Source: Polytrichum commune (lineage: Eukaryota > Streptophyta > Polytrichopsida > Polytrichales > Polytrichaceae). Taken from it: a stretch of DNA of 64,000 nucleotides. Shown here in pieces: positions 12,751-23,193 of the stretch (its first letter is position 1; every line of letters starts with the position of its first letter). Below the pieces are notes generated by a model. It did no database searches, was not told the origin of the DNA, and was given only the letters and a program-made list of their open reading frames with translations. The position numbers and the translations under genes are program-made. The stretch lies in contig OX485804.1 of NCBI GenBank assembly GCA_950295325.1, forward strand, positions 38,552,429-38,616,428. The letters run 5' to 3'.

Positions 12751-13189
12751 TAATTGATGTCAAGTGAGGAGAGGGCATTAGAATTAAATGATGTCCAAAT
12801 TAATTGATGTCAAGTGATGAGGAGAGGGCATTAGAATTAATTGACATCAATTAATTTGGACCACATTTAATGGGGAGCTGCGTTCCGGGACCCGTGGCGG
12901 ACCTTGCATGCCCCCTTGCGTTTGGGACCCGTGCCCGACCATGGGCGCCCGCCACCTAGGATATTATCAACCGTTGGATGAATGTTTAGAAGTGAACGGC
13001 TCAGATTGTGGGAGCCGGCCACAGGCCCGGCTCCCTAATCTGCGCCTCAGTGACGCGGGTCCCCCCCCCCAAATTAGGTTGACTATTGAACTTAGTGCAT
13101 TTGGCGAAATTTTGACGACGCAGTCCAACCTAGTCTTTTAAGCACATGTCTTTTAGGTTTCCATGTTTAACATAAGTACTCAAATATAG

Positions 13190-13490
13190 GTGAATAATTA
13201 AGATAAGGTAGACATGCCTATTTCTAAAATAACATTAATTTGGACACCTATATTTGAGTGGTATGTGGTTAGGTGTGGATCTATGAACGGACACCAAAAA
13301 TAAATGTGTTTTAAAGAGATTGGACTACGTGCTCAAACTGTGATACCCATTCCAAGCTCAATACTCAACATGATTGAGGGGGACCTATATGACCACCTAA
13401 GGAGCATGAGAATCTTCACTTTGACAATGAATAAGATATTCATATGAGTTGCAAAACTTACGAGGAAAGTTGCTATGGCCTCGATTTCGA
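13190..13490 (+). repeat. Family B interspersed repeat
   Basis: This is a good copy of family B: 'tatatttgagtggtatgtgg', 'gaacggacaccaaaaa', 'agagattggactacg', 'gacctatatgaccacct' and 'gatattcatatgag' occur in the usual order. Confidence 0.6.
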
Positions 13491-13534
13491 TTTGCAAACC
13501 TTCACTTGGTAAAGTAGATGGGTCATAGGTGGCT

Positions 13535-13720
13535 CATTTCCTTAATCGGACCCCTATACTTGATTGGTATGTGATTCCATGCAGATCAAAGAGAAAACGT
13601 CCTAAAGGAGCATATTTAAAAGAGATTGGACTATGTCTTCAAATATTAATAACTACTCTACACTCAATAATGAACACAATTGGGAGGACTCATGTATCAA
13701 GTTAAAGAAATCAACAAACA
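13535..13720 (+). repeat. Family B repeat, partial, tandem to the previous copy
   Basis: The first half of family B follows the previous copy in the same orientation: 'cctatacttgattggtatgtg', 'agagattggactatg', 'tcaataatgaacacaattggg'. The second half is missing. Confidence 0.5.
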
Positions 13721-15061
13721 CGCACTTCCGATCGCCATAACTAGATCAGGGGAGGTCCGATTTCCAATCCAGATTTTGCATATGTTTCGTTGTAGATTTG
13801 CTATTGCAACACAAGTTTCTTTGTGTCAATCCAGTCGATAGAAGTTGGAGAACATGAAAAATGAACCAGATACCACCCACATACGGTAATCATGCGTCGC
13901 ATATCCTACGAGAAGTGGGCTAATTGGGAAAGGTAACAACCATTTAAGACCTATCTCCCTCAAGTAATTGCATTATTCTCACTTACTACCCGAGTCCAGT
14001 TGAAACCTCATGGATAACACCTTCGCCGAGACGAAGGTGACCTAAATGACAGTGTTATGAGTTGAAGGCCAAAAAATGAAGAAATCCCTAGCAGTTGAAT
14101 GTTGCATGAGTGATTCTTCTGGCTATTGGTGTGATCCATACCTATGTTCAGGGAAATCCGACGGCTAGTTCATTATCAGCCGATGGATTTCTCCTCATGG
14201 CCGGTCCAAATTTCCAACCATCGGATGGCAATCCGACTGTAATTTCAATCCTCCGGCAATTAGCCGATGGACCAGAAAATGTCCCGGAAATGTAGCCGAT
14301 TCTTCTTGTGAGTTACTGGATTTCAGCCGGAAGCATCCAGAGCGCTATTTGTCTGGGGCATTTGATGATGCACTTGAGGAAGTACCCTAAACCTTGAACT
14401 TTTTGAATTATGCAACCTTTTCATGACCAGATCCAATTGCTTCTATGAAGAATTGGGGGACCCTTGGCCTTCAAGCGGTGAAGGCATTGCTAGGTTCAAT
14501 TCTTGCCAAGGATATTGACTCTTCAAATTTAAAGTTTTGAACATGCCTTTCTTTTCACTTATTCAACATTTTGTACTAAGAAACGATTTCTAATAACTTT
14601 TCATACATTTTTTGAACAATTAGTGCCGATATGAATTCCATTTAATCGGATATTGGCCAATGAAGATATGAAAATATAGGCAATTGGCCGATTGATTTTA
14701 CAAAAGACCAGCTCTTGCCGATGTAAATTGGAAAAAATCCGACCCTTCGTAGCAACTACCAGCAATTAGCCACTAAGGCTTTCCGAACCCCATCATTATT
14801 TCATTTTCTGCAATATGAGATTTCATGCCATAACTGAGACGAGCAATACTGCGGGAGGTGGAACACGCACGTAGAACGTAGTGGAAGCAACTACTTTCCT
14901 GGCCTCTTTTTACGTATCCCGAACTCTGATCCATACTCCACTGCATGTGCACACTTGTCAAGGTTGGCTGAATTTAAGCCCACATGTGAAGAATCTATAT
15001 GAGAATATATATTGGTGACCCTAAATCAAGCATGCAATATCTCACATGTTAGAAGGAAAAC
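13721..15061. other. Gene-free stretch with recurring GCCGAT-type words
   Basis: No gene is seen. Between about 14150 and 14760, words such as 'agccgatgga', 'atccgac' and 'ttggccgat' recur at irregular spacing. They look like decayed tandem or transposon sequence. Confidence 0.35.
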
Positions 15062-15064
15062 TAA

Positions 15065-15447
15065 GGGCCACTTCACACACAAGACTGAGAGCCCGTGCCC
15101 ATTACACTTCAAGGACTCTCATTGGTGGAAAAGGCGGAGCCGGTCCAAGTTCGCTACTTCACACTACGCTTGAGGGACCAACGGAGTATGCAAATGCAAG
15201 ACGGATGTAAAGTCTACATGGAATCCTACATGGCATCGAATGGATCACGTTTCATGGTCACTTGGACTATTTTCAGATTCCACATCTTGGAGGTAGGCCT
15301 AACACAAAACCGGGAGACCATGGCACTCCAAACGCTCACAACCGTTGATTTATTATACTTTATCATGTGCGAGGACCTACATGAATAGACATTCATTGAA
15401 ATAGCATTTCGTGGTCACGGCTCTTTGGCTCATGCGTGAAGTGGCCC
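15065..15447. mobile_element. Tourist-like MITE (PIF/Harbinger type), copy C1
   Basis: The element starts GGGCCACTTCACAC and ends GTGAAGTGGCCC, flanked by TAA on both sides (15062-15064 and 15448-15450). It is 383 bp and non-coding, and shares its interior with copies C2 and C3. Confidence 0.8.
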
Positions 15448-15450
15448 TAA

Positions 15451-18123
15451 CATTTAAGTATATTTGGACAAACCACTTTACTCAAATTATTACGGGATAT
15501 GCACTTGCGGGGACAAAAACTACAAATGACAATAGCAAAAGCGACAACACAATTACCACAACTTTGAATGTTTGTATTTCATGTGTGACAACCACCATAT
15601 ATGTGTGGTTTTGCATTCTGGTGTACATCATATGGACGGTTGAAATTGTCCAAAATTCATGCACAAAAGACATTTAAATCTTAGTTTAAATCATGTGTTC
15701 CCTAGTTACAGTCAGGCAACAAGTTGACAACCCTCCCGGTTAGGGTCACTTCTCATTGTTACGGACTAATTAGGTACGATGTTGCATAAACCATCCCTTT
15801 GGTCCTTTCAACCAAGTTTTGGAGTCCACATAGATTGCTCGTATGCAAGATTGGCTCAGCAAATTGACTTACACATGGGTGAAACAAACATAAAACACAT
15901 TATACAAAATTTATACTATGCAATTTTTGAAGTCACTTACCATGCTAAGCTACTTGAATACCTCCCTAGACCCACACTTTTTTAACTGCAAGTGGTTCCC
16001 ATAAATGCACTGGCACTTGTCCAAAGCTATCCCCGGTTTTTTTGTCCAAAATCAACCCTCCTTTCTTTTAAACTCACCCCCGTATTAAAACGAACACTCC
16101 ACCCAATAAGAATATTGAGCCCTTATAACTTTTGCATACATGATTGAAATATAACATATGAATAACCCACCTCTAGGTGCATTATGTTGCTTGCCCGAAC
16201 CTTATGTCATCTCCTCCCAAGACTGCCCTTGTTTCTCATCCAAAATTGCCTTTATAATGCGCCATAGATGTTTGGACGACTTAAGGTGACTTCCAGTTAT
16301 GAATCTAGGAGGCATGCATAGGGTGCACTGTTGGGTAGAAAATAGGATTAGCACCCTCTATCTTAGGTAACCCCCGAGGGTTGGGAGACCCAAGCGAGGT
16401 TGTTGGACATGACCATTTGGACAACCTCCCCAAAAGGCCCTTTGATCATGGACATTGAGCTGTCCATATTGAAGGTGGGGGAGGGCGAGAGTAATGCTCT
16501 TGGGAAGCCATCCTCTTTCCATGTCCAAGAGCACCAAATAATTGTGTAGAATTTCACATTCTAGAAATGAAATATGTGGTACTTAAAATGTTGAAAGAAA
16601 TTGACAACTTCATTGCACTTCATCAATTGCGTGGGCCACTTCTCAAAATAATGTATTCTTGACTAGGTAACCATTTGGATATAGATGAAGGTGGAGGGAA
16701 AGGGTTACGCTATGGGGAAGCCATCATCTTCTTCAACTCCACAATGCCACCTCATGCGCCAAATAGTTACAACATGACCAAGAACGAGTTCGTCTATTGA
16801 CCAACAAGGAATGATTCAAAGGAGTGTACATAGTGTCTACTACAAAGACAATAACTTACCCCTCTTCTTTTTTTAATGACTCAACCATGAGCGCATAGGG
16901 CAAAATCCAAAATTTGACCCTTGTCGTCTACATCATTCAGCTAATACAAGACTCGCACATGAGGATTTGCCAACTCAAAATGTTGATGAATGGATATTTA
17001 AAACGTTTGTGTATTCTTGTTTTAGTCAAGGGTGACCAACTTGCAATAGTCGTCGTGATTGGCCATAAACAAGTTGAGACAAACATTGATTACTCATTGG
17101 CCATCTTCATGCCTAATAAGGGTGGGTTTACATTAAGGTCCAGGTCCAAGAAACATGGGGCCCCAAAACACCCCTTAATGAACCTTCCTTACGGACTCAA
17201 GATTGGACCCAAACTTGATGATCAACTTCTCGTACTAGGAGGAACATTGTCTTGAGTTGGGACCGTTGAGATTTGGTAGGAAAGTGATGCCACATTAACA
17301 CTACTTCATTCTCTCATACTTTGGACCCATACCCTAGTGTAAACTTCTTGGGTCCAAATTTTGGTTGTTGACCAACACGATTGCTCGATTCTAGAGTCTC
17401 TTTGGTCTAGACCCTCATGTTGTAAACCCACACTATGAGGATGCTCACAAGTCTAGGTCAACGATCGGCCTACAACAACGGGAGAATTTCCATCTTGATA
17501 GGAATTTATGTCTTGTATGCAATGAAGTGATCGGGCGAAACTGCAATACATTGCATCCAACGAGGTTTTTGTGAGTATGACGAAAAATCCTTAACGACAA
17601 CAACATGTACACCCTAAACTCCGTAATATCAACCCCCATAATGTCACACACTCTCTAATATCCCAAAACCCTAGGGAAACGATGTTCATAGTCCAAATCT
17701 CTCTCCTTATTGTCACATTTCTCTCCCTTATATCACGAAATTTGTCATTAATGCAAACCACCAAAGAAGTCAACCCACACCCTCGCATTGCGCCACGTGT
17801 CACCATGTGGAGTGTCACCTTCTTATTCTTATTCCTCTTCTTCTTATGCCACTTGTTGAGTGTTGGTGCATGCGTCCACCACATCATCCCAGGAAGGCCA
17901 AGTGGAGTGGACCACACTCGCGTAGGTGACGGGAGAACGAATTCAAACTACCCTCACATCTCCTTTGTATTATTCCATAACGTCACATGCTACACTAATT
18001 CTACAGTACCACGCATCCATGTTAACACTACAAAACCCCGTAACATCATGTGCACTTTGGCTGCCACAGGTGTGATACCAACGGAGTTCAGAGTGAAATC
18101 GAAAAGAGATGAACTTTGCCTAT
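15451..18123. other. Gene-free stretch
   Basis: No host gene was recognised. From about 17605 to 18055, near-copies of 'gtaatatca' and 'ataatgtcac' recur (for example 17622, 17638, 17711), resembling the subterminal words of the Tigger element at 11360. A diverged relative may lie here. The open frame at 17682-18257 shows no protein similarity I know and runs across a transposon end. Confidence 0.35.
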
Positions 18124-18204
18124 CAAGAGGGCAGGGGTGTTTTTTCACAAAGTTTTTACCCGTCCACGTCCAAAAAGCTCAAATTGAAAGGCAAAAAAAA
18201 TCGC

Positions 18205-18390
18205 AACCCGTCCCAAAACCGGTAATTTCAAAACCAACCTGTCCATGGAAAGGTTAAAGAAAAAACAACCCGTCCCAAAACCGGTAATTTCTAAACCAAC
18301 CCGTCCATGAAAAGGTTAAAGAAAAAACAACCCGTCCCAAAACCGGTAATTTCTAAACCAACCCATCCATGGAAAGGTTAAAGAAAAAAA
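18205..18390. repeat. Three 62-bp tandem repeats near the left end of the outer hAT
   Basis: Units begin at 18205, 18267 and 18329, each starting AACCCGTCCCAAAACCGGTA and differing at a few positions. Related words ('aacccgtcc', 'aaaccggtt') recur once or twice near the other end at 19331-19390. Subterminal repeats of this kind are the usual binding sites for hAT transposase. Confidence 0.75.
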
Positions 18391-18394
18391 CAAA

Positions 18395-19030
18395 TTGATA
18401 AAGATAACCCAAAAGATGTCGGCATGTGATTGGTTGCACTTGGAAACAATAGTATCTTCCTTCAATTCTGCTTTATTCATTGGGGTAGAGTATGTACAAA
18501 GGGTGGTGGATGCATTGAATAACAGGTTTCCAGACTTAGGCATCTTCAATGCATGCAAGCTCTTTAGTCCCAATCTCTATCCAACAAATGATGATGAAAG
18601 AACTCGTATTACTAAAGAGTGGTTGGAAAGGTTGTTTGTGAAGTTTCAGACTTCTGAAGAAGAAGAAGATCGGTGTCGGGGTGAGTGTTTGGAGATGGTG
18701 GAGACCATGAGAGAGACGATCTCAAATAAGTCTTTATTTGAAGCTTGGGAGTTTGCATGTACCACTCCAAAGTGGTCAATCAATTGGCATGCTTTGAGTA
18801 ACTTGTGGAGAAGAGTCATGGTGATTCCAGTGAGCACTGCAATATGTGAGAGGGGTTTTTCTAAACAAAACCTTATCAAAAGTCATCTACGTACTAGGTT
18901 GAAGTTAGAAACTTTAGATGCTTTGATGCGCATTTCATGTGCAAATATTCCAGTTGAAAACATCAATTGGAATGCAGTGATGTTTGTTTGGAGAAACATG
19001 AAGGATAGGAGAATTCATCCACTTCTTTGA
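18395..19030 (+). pseudogene. C-terminal hAT transposase fragment (dimerisation domain), outer element
   Basis: This is an open frame of 211 residues that ends in the hAT C-terminal dimerisation domain: WRRVMVIPVSTAICERGFS, SHLRTRLKLETLDALMRIS and WRNMKDRRIHPL. Upstream is the helical part FEAWEFACTTPKWSINWHAL. The BED zinc finger and the D/D residues of the catalytic core are not present in the element, so this is a remnant rather than a working gene. It is related to, but clearly distinct from, the fragment in the inner element. Confidence 0.75.
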
Positions 19031-19439
19031 AGGGTAAGTAGCTCTTTGTTTTTAAAATTTTGAACATGTTTATATATACTAATTCATATTCAATTACTAA
19101 GTTTACCTTCAATTATAATCTTTGACATTATGTTAAAAAGGTTCTAAATTTTGTGGTTGAAGAATTAATGTATACAGGTGAATCAAACACTTCAAGATTG
19201 ATATTTTGATTGGGTATTAGTGGTTTGATTGCATTATGTTGATATTCACATGTCATATATGACATGATGTAATTGATATTTGTACCATTTATATATTTGG
19301 AATTTTTTAATTTAAAAAATGTTATTTTTAGAACCCGTCCAAAGTGAATTTGACACGTCCCTAAACCGGTTCATTTTCTAAGAACCCGTCCACTGGAAAT
19401 GTTTTTTTTTAATGAACATGTCCCTAGACATGTTAGGGT

Positions 19440-21604
19440 CCGTGTATATGTTTGACAAAGTTTTTGCAAGTTTTTCTCTTTTGACACGCAAAAACTTGCA
19501 CACAAAAAAATGCACGTCAATTGACATGCACAATCTAGAAATTGACACGTACTGTGACTTGTAAAGAAAAAAACCACACGTCAATTGACACACTAGAAAT
19601 TGAAATGACACGTATTACTTGAGTACTATAAAGTGCAGCTCAAGTATCCGGAAAACATAACCCACAACAGTAGGAGAACTTCCTACACTCACTCACATAC
19701 TTAAGTTCAACTTTGCTCTTGCAATTTCCTTTGTAACCGGGAGCTAAGACGGTGATCAGAGAGCGAGACTAATTAGGAACATGGCGAGGCAAATGTTTGT
19801 ATCACCGTGGTGCTTGCACATCCTCCACTCCATATGAGTTTTCTTGCTTCCAATCAATGTGAGTTTTTCTTGCTTTCAACCAAAGTTGTTTTGAGCAATT
19901 CCCTTTGAATCGCAAAGCTCCCTTGTTGAAAGCATTTGAATCCCTTTGAGCTTTCTTGGAGCTGGAGAGGCTTCTTATTGCAAAAATGACGCAGAAGTGG
20001 CACGAAGATCAGCGCCTGCTTTCGGTTAGGATTGATTGCAGCGCACTTTGTTCCAGAGTGAATTGTTCTGTTGGGATAATTAACCTGTAATTATGAAGTT
20101 GTGATTGCGTGGTTGCTTTCCACTTCTCTTGCCTCTCTGGAAACACCTGGAACCAATTAATTCCCAACGAAAATCAATATTCCTTCTTGTAACAACCTTT
20201 TGTTGGCCATCGCACTAGAAGTGTTTTTATATTTCACAATTCCAATTCAGAGACCTAGAACAGACCTCACCAATTGAACAACTTTTTATTCTTTCTCTTT
20301 ACCACTAAAGGATATAATATGCTTCAAGAGGATATCGGTTGATATTAATTGTTCAGCAGATAGGTAGATAGATAAATAGATACATTCAACTAGAATCAAG
20401 CAAAGAGAGGAGCATACGTAATTGTGAGCCTCAAAGCCTCCGTACCGAAGTGCAAGATATTCACCCATGTTGATCACCTTTGAGAGTTTCTATCCGTTGC
20501 TTTTGGCGGTAGAGATAGCAGTATCTGGCTGCACATTCAGAAGCAAAAAAATGGAGAAAAACGCCGAAATTCAAGGCTCTTGACTTCTTTTTTGTATGTC
20601 GTGCATTTCTCTCTAATCGCAATGCATAAGTGGAAAGGCATCTATGTTGAAGTTTGAAAGGCTAGTTTTTCCTCTTCAATGTTGTAAATGGTTTGGTGGA
20701 GCTTCTCTGTAAATTCCACTTTGAATTGCGTAGTCTTTGTGATTGTGAATAAAATTAATCATTTTTTTCTTAATTTGTCTTTGTAATTCGATGCACTAGC
20801 GGGATTTCACTCAACATCTGCATATTGAAATTCACATAAGTAGGGTTCTCTTTTCCATAATGTCGAGCCTTCATGAAGTTGGAAACATAACTTGTGAATA
20901 GGGTTGCCAATTTTATTTGAAGCTTGCTTTTCTTTGGCTAGATTCATCATGGATTCAAAACATAAGTTGGGGTTTATGATTTGTTTACGAAATTCATGTT
21001 TCTTAATTTATGAATTGTTTACGAAATTAAGAGAGTGACATGTGTAAGGGAGAACTCTTGGAATTTATGGAAACACTTCGACATGAGTGTGAGAACAAAA
21101 CGATATTTGAGGCTTGGCGCATATGTGGTAGCAATTTGGAATGGCACACAAATTGGCCTAAACTTATGCAACTTTGGCAAAAAATTATACTCATTCCATC
21201 AAGTATAGCTATTTGTGAGAGAGGATTTTCCAAACAAAATGCAATCAAAAGCCACTTGCGCAATAGGTTGAACTTGAAGACCCTTGATGCGCGTATGCGG
21301 GTTTCTCTTTGTGGGCTTGAAGTGGATGAAATGGATTGGGCTACCATCTTCAACATTTGGAGAAACATGCGAGACCGAAGGATACTTACGCTCGATTGAT
21401 AGTTTTTTTTTGTTACAAATCAAGTTTGTTTTTTATTATTCAAAATATTAGTTTTCTAAAATATTGTGTAAGCCAAAAATTGAGGTGACATTTTGGAATA
21501 AAATGTAGATGTCAATTGACATTCATTTTTGTTTTTGAAAACGTCACGTGACACTTTGGATTTGAGGTTGAACGTCACATGAAATTTGTCAAACATACAC
21601 ACTG
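19440..21604 (+). mobile_element. Inner hAT element nested in the outer one
   Basis: The left end CCGTGTATATGTTTGACAAA and the right end, read inward, CAGTGTGTATGTTTGACAAA are inverted copies with two differences. The flanks GTTAGGGT (19432-19439) and GTTAGGGA (21605-21612) form an 8-bp duplication with one change. The interior is mostly non-coding, apart from a short transposase remnant close to the right end. Confidence 0.8.
21040..21399 (+). pseudogene. C-terminal hAT transposase fragment, inner element
   Basis: This open frame of 119 residues carries the dimerisation signature: SSIAICERGFSKQN, KSHLRNRLNLKTLDARMRVS and WRNMRDRRI. It aligns over its full length with the last part of the outer fragment (CENKTIFEAW against ISNKSLFEAW), so both derive from the same hAT branch. 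No catalytic core is present. Confidence 0.72.
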
Positions 21605-21641
21605 GTTAGGGACCTTGTGAAAAAGCACCACTGCAAGAGGC

Positions 21642-22113
21642 TAGGGGACTCCTCTTGCCGCCAAAGACCATTGACTTGTGGGGGCATGGTATATGCTCAC
21701 AATCGCATCAGGCGGTGAGTCCCACCACAAAGGGGAAGAAAAAAACATACATGACTATTAATGACGGGAAGCTGTGAAATGCAAATTAAAGCAACCCATG
21801 TGGACCTTTAAGGAGGGTGTGAGGGAGATGCCAATTTAGTTGAGGGATGAGTTGGAAAGAGAAGTAAGTTAAGTTATTGTAGGCTTGGCTCTTATTAAGT
21901 TAGTTACGATACTCGGGTGCCTTTTGAGCGGATGTAGGGAAGGCCCCTCTGTGAGGGCTAGGCTAGAGCCTATTTCCCTGGTGCCCGGCTTCAAGTTACC
22001 CCCTTCCTTGGATTATCCAGCTCATATACATACTTAATATGCTCATCGGAATCTGTATGAAGTTGCGCCTCCCAAGTCTCTTCTCTCTTCATGCATGCAT
22101 CCCCAACCACGTA
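21642..22113. other. Gene-free stretch
   Basis: No gene or recognisable element end was seen here. Confidence 0.35.
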
Positions 22114-22613
22114 GGGCCACTTCACACTCGAGACTGAGAGCCCGTGACCATTACACTTCAAGCACTCTTATTGGTGGAAAAGGCAGAGCCGGTCGAAGTT
22201 CGAAGCTTCACACTATGCTTGAGGGACCAACGGAGTATGCGAATGCAAGATGGATGTAAATTCTACATGGATTCCTGACATGGCATTGAATGGACCGTGT
22301 TTCATGGTCACTTGGACTATTATCAAAAACCACCTCTTGGAGGTAGGCCTACCACAAAATCATTGGGAGACCATGGCACTCCGAGCGCTCACAACCGTTG
22401 GTTTATCTATTTTATCACGTGCAAGGACCCGCATGAATAGAAATTCGTTGAAATAGCATTTGGTTGAGGGCCCGGTCACATATGGCTTCACACTTGAGGC
22501 TATGTGACCACACTACATGATGTTGAAGGTGTGTTGGGACGACCTTGGGACACTTTCTTTTGGGCTCTCACAATTTCATAGTCACGGCTCTTGGCTCATG
22601 TGCGAAGTGGCCC
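22114..22613 (+). mobile_element. Tourist-like MITE, copy C2
   Basis: The element starts GGGCCACTTCACACTCG and ends CGAAGTGGCCC. The right flank is TTA and the left flank GTA, so the TTA-type duplication is imperfect. The interior matches C1 up to about 22460 and then extends further. Confidence 0.75.
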
Positions 22614-22690
22614 TTACCCACTTTGCATTCAATACACGCAATAACTACTATTTAGTGTCGCCAATTCTATGTGTCTTGCGAATTCTATTA

Positions 22691-23190
22691 GGGCCACTCA
22701 TACACAAGCCAAGAGCCGTGACCATGAAATTGTGAGAGCGTAAAAGAAAAGTGTCCAAAAGCCGTCCCAACACCCTTCCAAAATCATGTAGTGTGGTCAC
22801 GGATTCTCGATTGCAGTGTGAAGTCACGTGTGACTGGGCCCTCAAACAAATGTTATTTCAGTGAATTTCTATCCATGCGGGTCCTCACACATGATACAAA
22901 TAGAATAAACCGATGGTTGTGATCGTGCGGAGTGCTATGGTCTCCTGGTTTTGTGTTAGGCCTACCTCCATGAGGTGGTTTTTGAAAGTGGTCCAAGTGA
23001 CCATGAAGCATGATCCATTCGATGCCATGTGAGAAATCCATGTAGACTTTACATCCATCTTGCATTCACTTACTCCGTTGGTCCCTCAAGCGTAGTGTGA
23101 AGCGAACTTGGACCGGCTCCGCCTTTTCCACCAATGAGAGTGCTTAAAGTGAAATGGTCACGGGCTCTCAGTCTCGTGTGTGAAGTGGCC
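22691..23190 (-). mobile_element. Tourist-like MITE, copy C3, inverted relative to C2
   Basis: The element starts GGGCCACTCATACAC and ends GTGTGAAGTGGCC, with TTA on both sides. Its sequence is the reverse of C2 over most of its length, with 77 bp between the two. Confidence 0.78.
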
Positions 23191-23193
23191 TTA

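Larger units (their letters stand above)
11137..13058. mobile_element. GC-rich long-hairpin element hosting a Tigger insertion
   Basis: Two arms, 11137-11350 and 12842-13058, are inverted copies of about 215 bp that differ at only a handful of positions by eye. Both contain GCGTCACTGAGG, CCGGGCCTGTGGCCGGCTC, AACGGTTGATAATATCCTAGG and CCGCCACGGGTCCCGGAAC. The arms are much richer in GC than the surroundings. Each outer end abuts a C (or G) run. The loop is occupied by a Tigger-like element. The element type is uncertain: a foldback or Mutator-like element with long terminal repeats is the likeliest. No target duplication can be fixed because of the C runs. Confidence 0.75.
18132..21633 (+). 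mobile_element. Outer hAT element, internally deleted, carrying a second hAT
   Basis: The left end CAGGGGTGTTTTTTCACAA and the right end, read inward, CAGTGGTGCTTTTTCACAA are inverted copies. They are flanked by CAAGAGGG (18124-18131) and CAAGAGGC (21634-21641), an 8-bp target duplication with one change, as expected of hAT. Inside are three 62-bp tandem repeats, a C-terminal transposase piece, and at 19440 an insertion of a different hAT only about 30 bp from the right end. The first part of the transposase gene (zinc finger and most of the catalytic region) is missing. Confidence 0.82.

Noticed and set aside
14110-14295. 61-residue open frame with repeated SADG/SDG words
   Set aside because: The repetition comes from 'gccgat'-type DNA words. 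No known protein.
17682-18257. 191-residue open frame
   Set aside because: It has no family resemblance, runs across the outer hAT left end and its target duplication, and includes the tandem repeat. It is chance openness in AT-poor repeats.
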